A DNA stretch of 64,000 bases from Ectobius pallidus (GCA_964059195.1 CAXKWD010000011.1:14389939-14453938), one strand, 5' to 3'. Shown: positions 23,946 to 34,600, counted from the stretch's first letter. Notes: generated by a model from the sequence alone, not told the origin. Numbers and translations are program-made.

Positions 23946-24175
23946 TAATATTATAGGAGAAAAATTCCTCTTACTCTGGGATTTGAATCCAGGACCTTTG
24001 GCTTTCATTGCCAATGGTCTACCAACTGAGCGAAGTTCACGTCGTAAGAGAGAGGTTCAATCTGGCGCTGTGAAGTGAACTCTGGCTTAGCTCAGTTGGT
24101 AGAGCATTGGCACGGATAGCCAACGGTCCTGGGTTCACATCCCAGTGTCAGAGGAATTTTTCTCCTTAATATTAT
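23946..24175. repeat. inverted pair of tRNA-like sequences
   Basis: Plus-strand 24084-24155 folds as a tRNA: GCTCAGTTGGTAGAGC D-arm, TTGGC/GCCAA anticodon stem and CTGGG/CCCAG T-stem. The anticodon-loop base before the would-be GGA anticodon is C instead of U. A second tRNA-like sequence lies inverted at about 23960-24035, and both share outer arms ending GAGGAATTTTTCTCC. The pair forms a palindrome about 230 bp long. It is likely a foldback SINE-like element, not two working tRNA genes. Confidence 0.7.
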
Positions 24176-25396
24176 CAACTATAGACATGTTGAAGTGCAC
24201 ATTTTCTTATACTGGCTATACAAACCCCAATTTCTCTCTCAAAATGTTTAAGAGAGTATTCCTATAACCTGTTCAGTTTTTGCACGCTTGTACTGAATCA
24301 TTCTTTATATATGACCATTACAAACAATTGCAGGTATGAAAGAGTTATGTTCGAGTGAATGTTTGGAGGGTACTGCATATAGCCCTTGGGTATGGATTTA
24401 AAATAGCTGGTCATAATATGTTAACAAATTCAACGGAATTAACTTGGTCTGCCTTCCTAAAAAGACTTTAACATGCGAAATGAGTGATATGTTGTACTCC
24501 AGCAAATAGGCCTAATAGGCTGTAGTTCTCCGTCCTTATTCCAACGAGTTATTGAATAATGCATTCCTAGTTGAGCGCTGAGATTTTTATTGGATGTTTA
24601 TTTGGCATGTAGTGAGGGGATCCTCTCAGGTCATACACGAGGTCCAGCGAACGAACGCCACGCCGCTCCGTGTACACTACATCAATTATTGAGTCCGCGT
24701 CCATGTTTATTATGGGACCGACTCTGATGTGCGTATCAAATTAATTAACTTTTATTTTACAATGTTATAATTAGTGTAGCACGGCTTCGATTTCACATGG
24801 CAGTGGCAATCCAAGCGTCGTCCCTAGAACGGGAGAAAATTTCTCGTTATGCTTCACATCTTCCCTGCCTTATGTACCATATCTCAACTATACCATACAC
24901 TTAATCCTAGAAATTCAGAGAGGAAGCACAGAGGCCCACAGTTTTTTTCTAATTTATTTTTATTTGTAGTAAATACTTTCAATATAAACTATAAAATAGT
25001 GTCATCAATAAGACGTTCTCCTTACGAAATATGGAGACAGCTATAAAATTATATAGTTATACTCTTAGCAAACAGTGTTGGCGTTTGGTGCCAGGTAGGT
25101 TCCTTCACCCGCAGGCACCCTTACATTTACAAGCAGACGGAATTAAGGCCGACCGTAATTTCCCTCCCATGAGTCACCTAGTCTACTTCAATCAGTCAAT
25201 CTTAGATTTTATTAATATGTCATTTTATCTTAAAATGTTTATTGTATATCAACTTTACACATAATTACAAGAAAAATGACACCAAACAATGTATAATTTA
25301 CTCTAATAGGAACATTTCTAACAAATGATGAAGTTTTATAGTGACTTACCTCGCTCGGACTGGGGTATTGGCCAACGGACATCTACCGCGAATGGT
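24176..25396. other. no gene seen
   Basis: Nothing recognised on either strand. Confidence 0.35.
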
Positions 25397-25651
25397 TTAG
25401 TCGATTTCCTCTTTTTTGAGGAGCGCTGATTTGGCAAGAGTTTTTGGCGCGGAGTTGGTATTTTTCTGAGTCCAGAATTGTAAATCGGGTGGCCAAGGTT
25501 CCTCCTCTGCTCTAGCAGCTTCGTCTAGGAGTATCCTGGCTTCTGTGTGTCTTAAGAACTTGAACGTAGTGCGGTGATTTAGTCCTCTAATCGCCCCGCA
25601 ATCATTGTCAAGTGGAGTGTATACTCCGCGCCTTATTTCTCCGAGCCTAGC
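25397..25651 (-). CDS. exon-like open segment, function unknown
   Basis: Reading the minus strand, a pyrimidine-rich tract ending ACGTAG at 25652-25657 could be a splice acceptor. From there an 84-codon frame runs to TAA 25397-25399. The translation contains LGEIRRGVYTPLDNDCGAIR, TTFKFLRHTEARILLDEAAR and EEEPWPPDLQFWTQKN. It looks more like protein than its surroundings, but I recognise no family and found no upstream exon. A related fragment lies inverted at about 26005-26080 (GCTCGGAGAAATAAGGCG shared), where the frame meets a stop. It may be a terminal exon, a decayed gene copy or an unnamed transposon. Confidence 0.35.
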   Translation of the reverse strand, partial: ARLGEIRRGVYTPLDNDCGAIRGLNHRTTFKFLRHTEARILLDEAARAEEEPWPPDLQFWTQKNTNSAPKTLAKSALLKKEEID

Positions 25652-25657
25652 CTACGT

Positions 25658-26120
25658 AACAGAAATTTAAACGTGGCAGAGGGTGGATAGAGGGAAGAAA
25701 GAGATAGAAGATGGTTGCTATACAACTAAGGCAAAACTAAAAACATGCGTGTACTCACAGTTATACCTACTACAGTATTACGATACTACACACTGATTAG
25801 GAGACTAGCTACAGGACTTTTTGATAAACTTATTTAAAATCAATTTATTATAGAAAGAAAATGATCGGTATTGTGGTTAGTTTCGTACACGTCTACACTT
25901 CTCGTGGCAGCTGAAATCACCGTATGTTTTTGCACGAATAGTAAGGGATGATTTCGCATCGGTTGACCTTCTTCCCCATCCGCTAATGTGACTTTCTCCT
26001 CTGGAATTTTCAGAATTCTAACGGCCGCCAAGCTCGGAGAAATAAGGCGGGCAGTATAGTTCAGAAGATTGCGCGCCATCAAAACTATCGAAAATCGGGC
26101 ATATGTTCTTATTATATTTT
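25658..26120. other. no confident gene; inverted partner of the exon-like segment
   Basis: Plus-strand 26005-26080 repeats part of the 25590-25651 minus-strand segment in inverted form, preceded by TTTCTCCTCTGGAATTTTCAG. The minus-strand open frame 25840-26082 overlaps this and is probably a shadow. Confidence 0.3.
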
Positions 26121-26123
26121 TAA

Positions 26124-26534
26124 TGCCCGGTTTCTACAAACTTGTGAATTACCTAGGCAAATTAGTTCCATTTCACCCACAATGATATAATGAGCAAGGC
26201 TTTGGAGTTGTACAGTTAATTTAATTCAGAAGGCTTTGATTCTCGTTGTTTAAATTATTATTGATCCTATGAGAGGTTAAATTTTATCCAGCCATCCATG
26301 AAATTATAAATTAACCCGATGATTTACCCTAGGGAAGATCTAGCCCGAGTTTGTAGGAACATATTTTCTGTCATTTTCATATTTACCCAGGGGACATTTA
26401 TCTAGAAACTTGCTACAAGTGTATGTGATTGTTACATTTAAATTATTTGTGTTTGTGTCGTGTTATTCTTGTGTAAATTCTTTCCATTGGTTAATTTACC
26501 CATAGGTAATTCGCGAGTTTATAGAAACCGGCCA
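26124..26534. mobile_element. Harbinger-like MITE, copy 2 (inverted relative to copy 1)
   Basis: Ends TGCCCGGTTTCTACAAACTT and the inverse ATAGAAACCGGCCA, flanked by TAA at 26121-26123 and 26535-26537. The 411-bp body aligns with the inverse of 12810-13235 throughout. It is non-autonomous. Confidence 0.85.
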
Positions 26535-26590
26535 TAAATCAGCTTAACGTAACAGTAATTTCCTGAATACTCTCTAGTGATGAGCAAATG

Positions 26591-26783
26591 CAAGACCAAG
26601 ACCAAGACCAAGACCAAGGCGTTCTTGGTCTTGGTCTAGGTATTGCACTCTCAGTCTTGGTCTTGGTCTTGGTCTTGCATAGGTAACCCTGGTCTTGGTC
26701 TTGGTCTCGGTCTTGCATTAGTGGTCTTGGTCTTGGTCTCGGTCTTGCATACTCGGTCTTGGTCATGTTGCAAGAGTCTTGCA
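26591..26783. repeat. left hexamer array of the hAT element
   Basis: Five AAGACC units, then three clusters of GGTCTT units separated by CTTGCAT-type spacers, ending CAAGAGTCTTGCAG. The unit is six bases, so several frames stay open and give RPRPRP- or SWSWSW-like translations. Confidence 0.95.
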
Positions 26784-28039
26784 GTTTTCTTTTATGCATC
26801 GTACTGTGATCGATGGCGTTTACATGATTCAAAGTTACACCGTTTACATGTGTGTTATTGCTTGCGAAAGTAACGAAAGCTAATTGCTTTTAGTTGCTTT
26901 GACCATGTAAACAGTAATGTGATGTCACGCTGTTTGCCGAAACGTCCATGGTGATATAAGCTAGAACAGTAAACTTTGAGTATAAATTTGAATATGCTCT
27001 GTTATCCTATTGCAGAACTTTAAACCCCAAATCCACGAGATGCTATACACTATTTGAGAGTGTAAAATTATGAATATTATATTGTAAAGTTTCAAATTGA
27101 ACGACTGTGGAGACAAGAAGTAATATTAACAGGATGTGTATGAAATGTTTAAAAGATTTCCCCATAGGAGAGAGGTTCTATCTGACCTGTTTAAAACTGT
27201 ATAATATAGTAACAAAACATAACGGCATTGAAGCAGATGCTTTAGAAATTGTGCAATCTATAGAAAATCACACAATGTCCCTTCGAAACCCAAACTCAAA
27301 GGCTGCAATAAATAATATTTCTCTTTCCATATAGGCCTAGTTCTAATTTATAACACATTGTGAACAGATAATTTCTGCACTTAAAAGATTTCCGCTACCC
27401 CCCATAAATTACTTTCTACTTGCTTTCAAGTTTCGGGCCTTCAACTAAATGGGTCATAAATAATTATAACTATTCTTCATGCAAGAAAATATTTCTAGAC
27501 CAGGTATTTTCTACTTTTTATCTTTTCCCATTCGACATGCATCATTAATATGAATCAGCAGCAAGAACTTAAACACCGCCACCGTTATGTGTCAATAACA
27601 AAATTGTAGTATTAAAAAAGAGTTTTCAGTGGATATCCTACCTATCATCAACAAAATGTAGGCCTGTATAGCTACAGTATAATCAGATACATAACTGTAA
27701 AGTAATAACTAGCAAATACCTGTCAAATAAGTTCCTGTTTTAATTAATGTACGGTTTAATTGCGTTTTATTGAATAATTATGAATAATACCGGGCGTATA
27801 ACCTGATTTTTTCAGACTTCACTTTATTTTGAAATTTTCTGCAAGGAGAATGGAATGAGCTGAATAGCTATGTTATATTTTGTTTAAGTAGACAGGAAAG
27901 ATTCTATATGTGAGAGTAGGTTATTAATATTAGAGATAGGTGTAAAAAAGGATATCATCGTTAATGAAATAGGCTACTGATCATGTTAATAGGCGTTTTA
28001 AGTTACGGGGGCTACTGTTTAAAGTTTCAAATCCTTAGT

Positions 28040-28253
28040 TAAAGGCCGCCCCATGGCTGAGTGCCTAGACCGCTCGCTTTCCACTGCTGGGACACGGGAT
28101 CGGATCTCGATGGATCCATGTGGAATTTGTGGTGGGCAAAGTGTGGTCGGGGCAGGCTTTCTCGGGGTACTCCGGTTTTCCCTGCCATATGTCATTCCAT
28201 CGTTGCTCCATTCATCGTAGTATGACCATTTGGTTGTAATAAAGAATTATTAT
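28040..28253 (+). mobile_element. SINE family A copy 2, nested in the hexamer hAT
   Basis: Head GGCCGCCCCATGGCTGAGTG and a B-box-like GGGATCGGATC. The body matches the other two copies. It is flanked by AAATCCTTAGT (28029-28039) and AAATCCTCAGT (28254-28264), a 10-of-11 target duplication. It inserted after the hAT element. Confidence 0.85.
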
Positions 28254-28835
28254 AAATCCTCAGTCATAGGTTTCTTTTAACCCAGTGAGAGGTTAGAGAA
28301 ACTAGTTATTAAATAACTGTATGGCAGAAAGTTTTATTGATAAATTATGTGGTCAGTATTTATATTGTACGCAAAATGAAATTTCGTTTATGACTTAGGA
28401 CCTTTGTTACATCTGTTTGTCTTTCGTACCATAATACTAGAAAACTATTGCAATTAAACATTTTAAAAATGAATATGGAGTGTTTATCATGAATTTAACT
28501 CCCACCAATTGAAGGAACTAGCTGTATGGAATGCTATTCAGGGAAATCCGTCAGATTAATTGTAAGTTTTCATTGCAGTAATTAGTCTTAACGTAGTGGT
28601 GACAGAGGTTGTATACGGAGTTCACATGTATTATTTGAAAGGTGCGCTCGTTTTTGGATACGGACAGCGTCACGCACCGGGTCTGCTCTCATTGGTTATC
28701 GCACGATGAGGCAACTTCTACATTCTAGGCCTACCAGCCTTGGGACTACCCCGGCTAGCGACTCTGCGGCGCCTTTGAGTAGTGGTCGCTGGCTCGCTGC
28801 ATACACAACGGGATTTACAAAACTTTTTCAAATAG

Positions 28836-29029
28836 CAAGACTACAAGAGTCTTGCAGTTAGGTCTTGTTCTTGCCAGAGTCTTGCAGGGTTGGTCTTGGT
28901 CTTGGTCTCGGTCTTGCATGGTCGGTCTTGGTCTTGGTCTTGCTAACGCTGATACGGTCTTGGTCTTGGTCTCGGTCTTGCATTTTCTGCAAGACCAAGA
29001 CCAAGACTGCAAGACCAAGACTGGTCTCG
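28836..29029. repeat. right hexamer array of the hAT element
   Basis: Begins CAAGACTACAAGAGTCTTGC, continues with clusters of GGTCTT units and ends in AAGACC units just before the terminal repeat. It mirrors the left array in composition. Confidence 0.95.
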
Positions 29030-29047
29030 CTCATCACTAATACTCTC

Positions 29048-29568
29048 CAATCTTTGTGAATCACCCTGTATATATAATTAATATGCAATAATAAAATCGG
29101 AACTGAACTTTCTTTTTTCTACAATTGAAAGCAGTTATTTAAGTGAATAACCGTTTAGTTGATAGAGAAAGAGAAAGGGGCACTTAGGGTATTACAGCTG
29201 AGCACTGCTCACGATGATGCTGTGAAGCTACAAGGTGTCGAACTGCGTGTGAGAATGCCAGTATTGCGGGTGTTGACACTACAGCCAGGGAATAACACAA
29301 TACAGGCGTAATTATTTGCAGCTTCTGCTGCCGCACCGAGCCGTTCCCATTATATTCACCAGGCATCGAAGGCTGTCTTCTCTTTTGAAATCTGCATCAC
29401 AAATGCAGGACTGGAAGTGTTGGAGCTACATTGTATGCATACCCTTCACCATTTTGGCTGTTGTCACAAGAGTACGTTCGTTTATGGCTGCGCTAGATTA
29501 TTTTATCTAACACGAACTTTCCTCTTCATATTTTCATGTTTTAACTATTGCATGAATAGTTAATTTAT
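29048..29568. other. no gene seen
   Basis: Nothing recognised; frames on both strands over 29184-29510 lack known domains. Confidence 0.35.
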
Positions 29569-29570
29569 TA

Positions 29571-29650
29571 CAGTAAAATACTAGTTATACGAACTAATTG
29601 GGCCGACCCGGAAACGCAGGATTCGGATAACTGAATAGTTAAGGAAATCT
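29571..29650 (+). mobile_element. single end of a pogo-like element
   Basis: CAGTAAAATACTAGTTATAC follows TA at 29569-29570, and the next bases (ACGAACTAATTGGG) resemble the left end at 31963. No matching right end was found, so it is probably a truncated copy. Confidence 0.4.
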
Positions 29651-30063
29651 GATCTAAACCTCATTGCGCTACATCCCTGGAAGGACCGCTTCGTCATCTA
29701 CCGGAGACAGACGGCAGGATTGGAGTTTCTGTGATCAGCGTACCACGGCTTTTTCTGATTTCCCTTAACGGAAACTTTTCGTTTATCATAGGTTTACGAG
29801 AGATTACGAGTTTATCGATTTATCTGTTGAAACTCGTAAGGTCGTGTAAGATTTTTTAAGACTATTCCATGAATAAAATGCAACGAATTTTGTAAATAAT
29901 CATTTTTTTTCTTTGTTGTCAATATTTTGTCAGCCGTAAGATCACGGCATACTAGATGAATGAACAGTCCACGAATCGATTTGATGAATCGATCCGAGTT
30001 CCCAGTTGCCACCAGTAGCGCGCATCACAAGATTGAGGGCGTCGTGCTACTTGCGTACATGAA
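29651..30063. other. no gene seen
   Basis: Nothing recognised. Confidence 0.35.
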
Positions 30064-30335
30064 AAAGGTATAAAAGCACACGATTTGGCTCGCACCGAAT
30101 CGAAATTATGTTTTTAATCAATGGACATGTATATTATTTAAATTTCTAAACAAGTTATGTTGTATAAAATAATGTGTTTTCATGCTGCTCATGGCAGCAA
30201 GATTTATCAGATCCCTTTGCATCCCTTCGATCCAAGGAAGGATATTATAAGATAAACGTTCGTCATTGGTCCATATTTGAGGAATTGCTAAACGTTATTG
30301 GTCAATATCAAACACACGGAGTATGAGTGGAATAG
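30064..30335 (+). repeat. dispersed repeat copy 2, partner of 12172-12481
   Basis: A TATAAAAGCAC box-like start, then a body aligned with copy 1 with an internal deletion. The frame is broken after its ATG, but the segment KINVRHWSIFEELLNVIGQY survives and closely parallels copy 1. Confidence 0.6.
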
Positions 30336-30576
30336 TCCGTCTAAAATATGTTTTCAACAAAAAATATAAGATTAAAAAATCCATCTGTAAATTTCTAAAG
30401 CAAGCACCAGTGAACGCTACGTAAAAAAAATGTCGGAGGAAATAGATTTTAATGCAGAAAGAAATTGAGATACTAAACTGAAATATGAAACTGTAATTTC
30501 TGTTAAGATTTTAGCTAGATGTTTCAAATTTGAAGTTCATTGCACAAAAGTTTACAAAAGCACTCTCAACACATCA
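30336..30576. other. no gene seen
   Basis: Nothing recognised. Confidence 0.35.
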
Positions 30577-30584
30577 CTCATCAC

Positions 30585-31239
30585 TAGGGTTCGGATGTTT
30601 ATGACATGTCATACTTTTATCCTGACCTCCTTTCTCGGCGTAAACACAAATTAAACATGAATTGCACATTTGTTATCCTAATTGGACCCTTTTTAGTTTG
30701 CATATAAAGTCATATTTTGGTCATTTTCATGGTCTTGGTCATATTTCGGACATATTTGTAATGTAACGTCATATTTCAGTTATAAATTCGGTAAAAGAAC
30801 ACAATAATGCAGTATGTGCACTATATTGTCAACTTAATTTTTTTCAAATTAAAAAGTCACGAATATTTTGATTTTACTGTAACTGAAATGTGAAGAGATA
30901 CTAACAAGTAATAACTCAATTACCTCTTAATCTTTGTTGATAACAACTTCCAATGGACTTGTTTTAAAAACATTTTCAGTTCACATTTGCAGTGGTATCT
31001 GGAAACATTAATATATTAGACGTTCTTTACAATTAAAACTGAATTAATGTGATGTAATAATTTTGTGTCATTAAATATTTAAATTGGAACGTATATTTTT
31101 TGAAAATACGTTCATTTATGAGGTCATATTTAGGATTTTTGGGTCATATTCAGTCATTTTTAGGTCATATTCAGTCATTTTTAGGTCAAATTTGCAGTCA
31201 TATTTCCCAATGTTTTAGGTAATAAACAACCGAGCTCTA
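30585..31239. mobile_element. small non-autonomous hAT element
   Basis: Left end TAGGGTTCGGATGTTTATGA; the right end in inverse reads TAGAGCTCGGTTGTTTATTA. Flanks CTCATCAC (30577-30584) and CTCATCAA (31240-31247) match at 7 of 8 positions. TCATATT motifs are clustered inside both ends, as in the 15022-16735 element. It has 655 bp and no transposase frame. Confidence 0.8.
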
Positions 31240-31247
31240 CTCATCAA

Positions 31248-31960
31248 TTAGGCCTAATAAGTTTACCAGAGTGTATTCTTAAGGGGAGAGTTTGAGTTCC
31301 TGTCCTGTGTATCATCACATTTCAAGTTCACATTATCATAGCCTGTCATCGAGGTTGATTTTTGCAGGGTATGTAAGAATAATGCAGCAATGCAGTGCCA
31401 TATACTTGACAGGATGGATCACAGCAGTCACTGTGAAGAAGTCGCATCGAATTTGTTAAAATGGACGTAGCAGGGGATTTTAGAGGGTAGTGATTGGTAA
31501 CGTGGGAGCTCATCCCGGTATTTATGGCGCGCTCAATCAGGCTATAATTCAGCGCGCAATCCCATGCAAAATTTGATTTGTTGCAATAATTACTGCACTG
31601 GGCATAATGTGCAGGTGCCAACAGCACTACTCCCCATAGCACTGGATGTGGCCATTATTTCTCTGCAGTCCCACTCACTTCTCAATTCATCTTCCCATTC
31701 AATTTCCGCAGTCTCGTTTTCTTTTATTTCCTTGTGGATGCAGAGGTATGTATGTAAGCATATCTGCCCTGGGGCGAGTTCTAGACTCTTGATAAAAGAC
31801 TGCAAATACATGAAATCAATACGTAACACTCATAAGGGTTGTACATTAATAGTGATTGACATTTACTAACTCGGCTGACTCAACAACGATTCGGTTGACC
31901 TATCGAGTTGAAGCCCTCTCCGGACACTCGTTGTTTCAGCTGAACTACAGGGTTTAGAAA
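31248..31960. other. no confident gene
   Basis: Minus-strand 31590-31829 is open for 79 codons and includes an acidic stretch (EIKENETAEIEWEDELR) followed directly by GTGAGT, a consensus splice donor. This is too little to call an exon. Confidence 0.3.
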
Positions 31961-31962
31961 TA

Positions 31963-32340
31963 CAGTAGAACTCCAACTATAAGGATTAGTTGGGATTGGA
32001 TCCCATCCGGATAGGTCACTTCATGATAGATATGTCACTTCATGATAGATCCCACTTCATGAAAGATCCCATCATGAAAAAAAGTCACTTCTTATTAATA
32101 CTAAATTGTACAATAGGCTACTGTACTTACATAAAGTGAGACATCTTGAACATACCGGTCAGAGTCAGTTTATTTTACTGACACAGTCTATTTTGTCTGC
32201 TAAAAGTTTTGCTTTTTCGCAAATAATCGGCCCTGAAAGAGGGTTTCCGCTGCTGCAAAAACCACTTGATTACGGCTTTAAATTCATCCGGATAATTGGC
32301 GATCCTGATAGTTGGAGTTCGCATAATTGGAATTCTACTG
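31963..32340. mobile_element. pogo-like MITE
   Basis: CAGTAGAACTCCAACTATAA at the left is mirrored at the right, where the inverse reads CAGTAGAATTCCAATTATGC. TA precedes the left end; the right flank is CA, perhaps a mutated TA. It has 378 bp and no transposase. Confidence 0.7.
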
Positions 32341-32454
32341 CAGTTGGTAACTACATGCATATGCCTGTCTCAGCATTGCTAATAAGCTATGGATTCTGTT
32401 AAGAAAATTCTTACATAGAACGAATAAATAAATGACCGATATTTGAGGTATATA

Positions 32455-33167
32455 CAGTGAGTCCCACGCAAGAGTTGGCCAATGACGCGGGTTTCTGCGT
32501 CGCGGCAGGCACAGCTCCTACTCCTTAGCGATCGGGTAAAATATCTACGCAAATAAAGCCGCGATCGATGTAATGATTAAGGTTCTCACATTTACAGTTA
32601 AAATTACAGTGAAAATAACCACGTACCTCATCACAAGAGATGTTGGAAATGTTCTCCTCTTGCACCCACACAATACTGGCACCTTTTTAGGAAATTTTCT
32701 TTCACGCACATAAGTTCAGCTTCCGAGACAGAGTTAATTTCTCTTGTGATAGGCCTATGTGATATTATCTTTAAGTTCTTCTAACAGTAATTGCATATTA
32801 TTTATGGGGAAACTTGAAAAATAAAGTGTATAGGTTAATTTCCCATACATTACAAGAACTTAAAGACAATATCACAAGATAAATTAACTCTATCTCAGAA
32901 GCTGAACTTATGGGCGTGAAAGAAAATTTCCTAAAAAGGTGCCAGTATTGTGTGGATGCAAAAGGAGAACATTTCCACCATCTCTTCTGATGAGGTACGT
33001 GGTTATTTTCATTGTAATTTTAACTTTTAAATGTGAGAACCTGAATCATTACACCGATCGCGGCTTTATTTGCGTAGATATTTCACCCGATCGCTCGGGA
33101 GTTGGAGCTGTGTCCGCCGCGACCCAGAAACCCGTTTCATTGGCCATCTCTTGCGTGGGACTCACTG
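32455..33167. mobile_element. 713-bp foldback element, TA-flanked
   Basis: Ends CAGTGAGTCCCACGCAAGAG and its exact inverse, with TA at 32453-32454 and 33168-33169. The arms extend about 330 bp each at high identity, through ATCGGGTAAAATATCTACGC, AGGTTCTCACATTTA, AATACTGGCACCTTTTTAGG and GATAT-type blocks, around a short central loop near 32790-32845. It has no transposase frame. It is Tc1/mariner-type by its TA duplication. Confidence 0.9.
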
Positions 33168-33376
33168 TATAATCAACTATCAAGAAAATCTAGAATTATT
33201 ATAAGGGGATAATCAGCTGTGATTGTTTGAATGTTATATATCCCTACACCGGATTTTTCACAGAATCCTGAGCACATTAAAATCTGTGACTATTTGCCAC
33301 CATTCATTACAAACAAGTGTTTATTTTTATAGACAAACAAGGCGGCCTCAAAATAACAGTGTTCGGAACGGTTAGT

Positions 33377-33885
33377 ATTTGATATTCCTTAAAATAGGTT
33401 TATTGGTGCGAATAGGTTTCAGTTGAAATCTCAGTATTAAAATTATTTGTTGTGGGACAAACATTGGGTTTTTTAGTATATATATATATATATAGTAATA
33501 ATATATGATGAATATAATTAGGATAGTACAGCTATGTTTTTTTTTTCCACAATTAAATATAATATCATTTTTTGGGATCTGCTGATAAATAACTAAAAAA
33601 ACCGAATGTTTGTCCCACAAAAAATAATTTTAATACTCAGATGTCAACTGAAACCTATTCGCACCATTGAACCTATTTTTAAGGAATACCAAATATTTAT
33701 ACAATTAATATAATTTGGATACTACAGCTATCTTTTTTCCACAATCGAATATAATATAATTTCCCGGGATCTGCTGATAAATAACTAAAAAACCGAATGT
33801 TTGTCCCACAACAAATAATTTTAATACTCAGATTTCATCTGAAACCTATTCGCACCATTAAACCTATTTTTAAGGAATACCAAAT
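33377..33885. mobile_element. MITE with tandemly duplicated right half
   Basis: The left end ATTTGATATTCCTTAAAATA is mirrored at 33694 and again at 33885 (inverse ATTTGGTATTCCTTAAAAAT). The segment 33512-33694 is repeated at 33706-33885 at about 90% by eye, including GGGATCTGCTGATAAATAAC and CGAATGTTTGTCCCACAA. No transposase. Confidence 0.75.
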
Positions 33886-34591
33886 CATATACACACACAC
33901 ACACATCAAATTCGACTTTTAAAATCTTAATTGCAGAGAAGTTCATGGCTGAGAAATAATTTAAAAAACAGTGTACTTCACATAGAACACTTAATGAAGA
34001 ATGTCCCCACGTTTTTGCGAGAACATTGATGTAACGGTGTGCAGAATGGCTGAGTTGTTAATGTGTATTTTCCTGCTGGGTACATGGGTTTAGCAACTGT
34101 ACGGTCACATTGATACTGTGCGTGCAAATTTCTATCTTGGGTGACAGTTTGATTAAAGATGGATTTGTGTTCCATTTTTCCACTTGTTAAAAATGGTGTG
34201 TTAACTTTTAATTAAAGTTGAAAATGATCAAAGTGTATTTATTAGAGTGAGAAATGTGACAGAGAACAGTTGCAACACAAAAGCTTATCGCCACTCCCCT
34301 AAGGTCACAAATTTATTACACATCCCGCGTAAGATAATTTCTCTGTTAATACATCAGTGATTACTGATTTTGTACATGACTTTTCGAAATCAGTTCATGC
34401 TTTGTAAACCAGAAATTTATTTGAAGTTCGTCTGTCACGGACGGACATAGAGAATCATGCATTGTGCATAGTTAGGTATGAGTTTAATGTAGTGAATATT
34501 CGATTGCCCAAGGAAAGATGAACCTTGCCTTTTTATAACTGGGAAGATTTTCGGTTCTCTAAAAATATGAATTAATGTTTGGGAACAGAAT
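33886..34591. other. no gene seen
   Basis: Short CA run at 33890, otherwise nothing recognised. Confidence 0.35.
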
Positions 34592-34600
34592 AGAAATTCG

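Larger units (their letters stand above)
26575..29039. mobile_element. hAT element with hexamer-repeat arms
   Basis: Ends read TAGTGATGAGC at the left and GCTCATCACTA at the right, flanked by an exact 8-bp duplication ATACTCTC (26567-26574 and 29040-29047). Immediately inside both ends lie arrays of GGTCTT/AAGACC hexamers. The 2,465-bp interior contains a 75-codon plus frame at 27107-27334 with no recognised domain, a GC-richer block at 28660-28800 and a nested SINE at 28040-28253. No transposase motif was identified. The element is probably non-autonomous, or too decayed to tell. Confidence 0.9.

Noticed and set aside
24084..24155. A functional tRNA with GGA anticodon
   Set aside because: The loop base before the anticodon is C, the acceptor stem has mismatches, and the sequence is half of an inverted repeat element.
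25840..26082. Minus-strand 80-codon protein as a first exon of the 25397-25651 segment
   Set aside because: It overlaps the inverted partner of that same segment on the other strand, and no convincing donor/acceptor pair joins them.
26539..26873. RPRPRP- and SWSWSW-like proteins
   Set aside because: Translations of the GGTCTT hexamer arrays; both strands open for the same reason. The same applies at 28815-29088.
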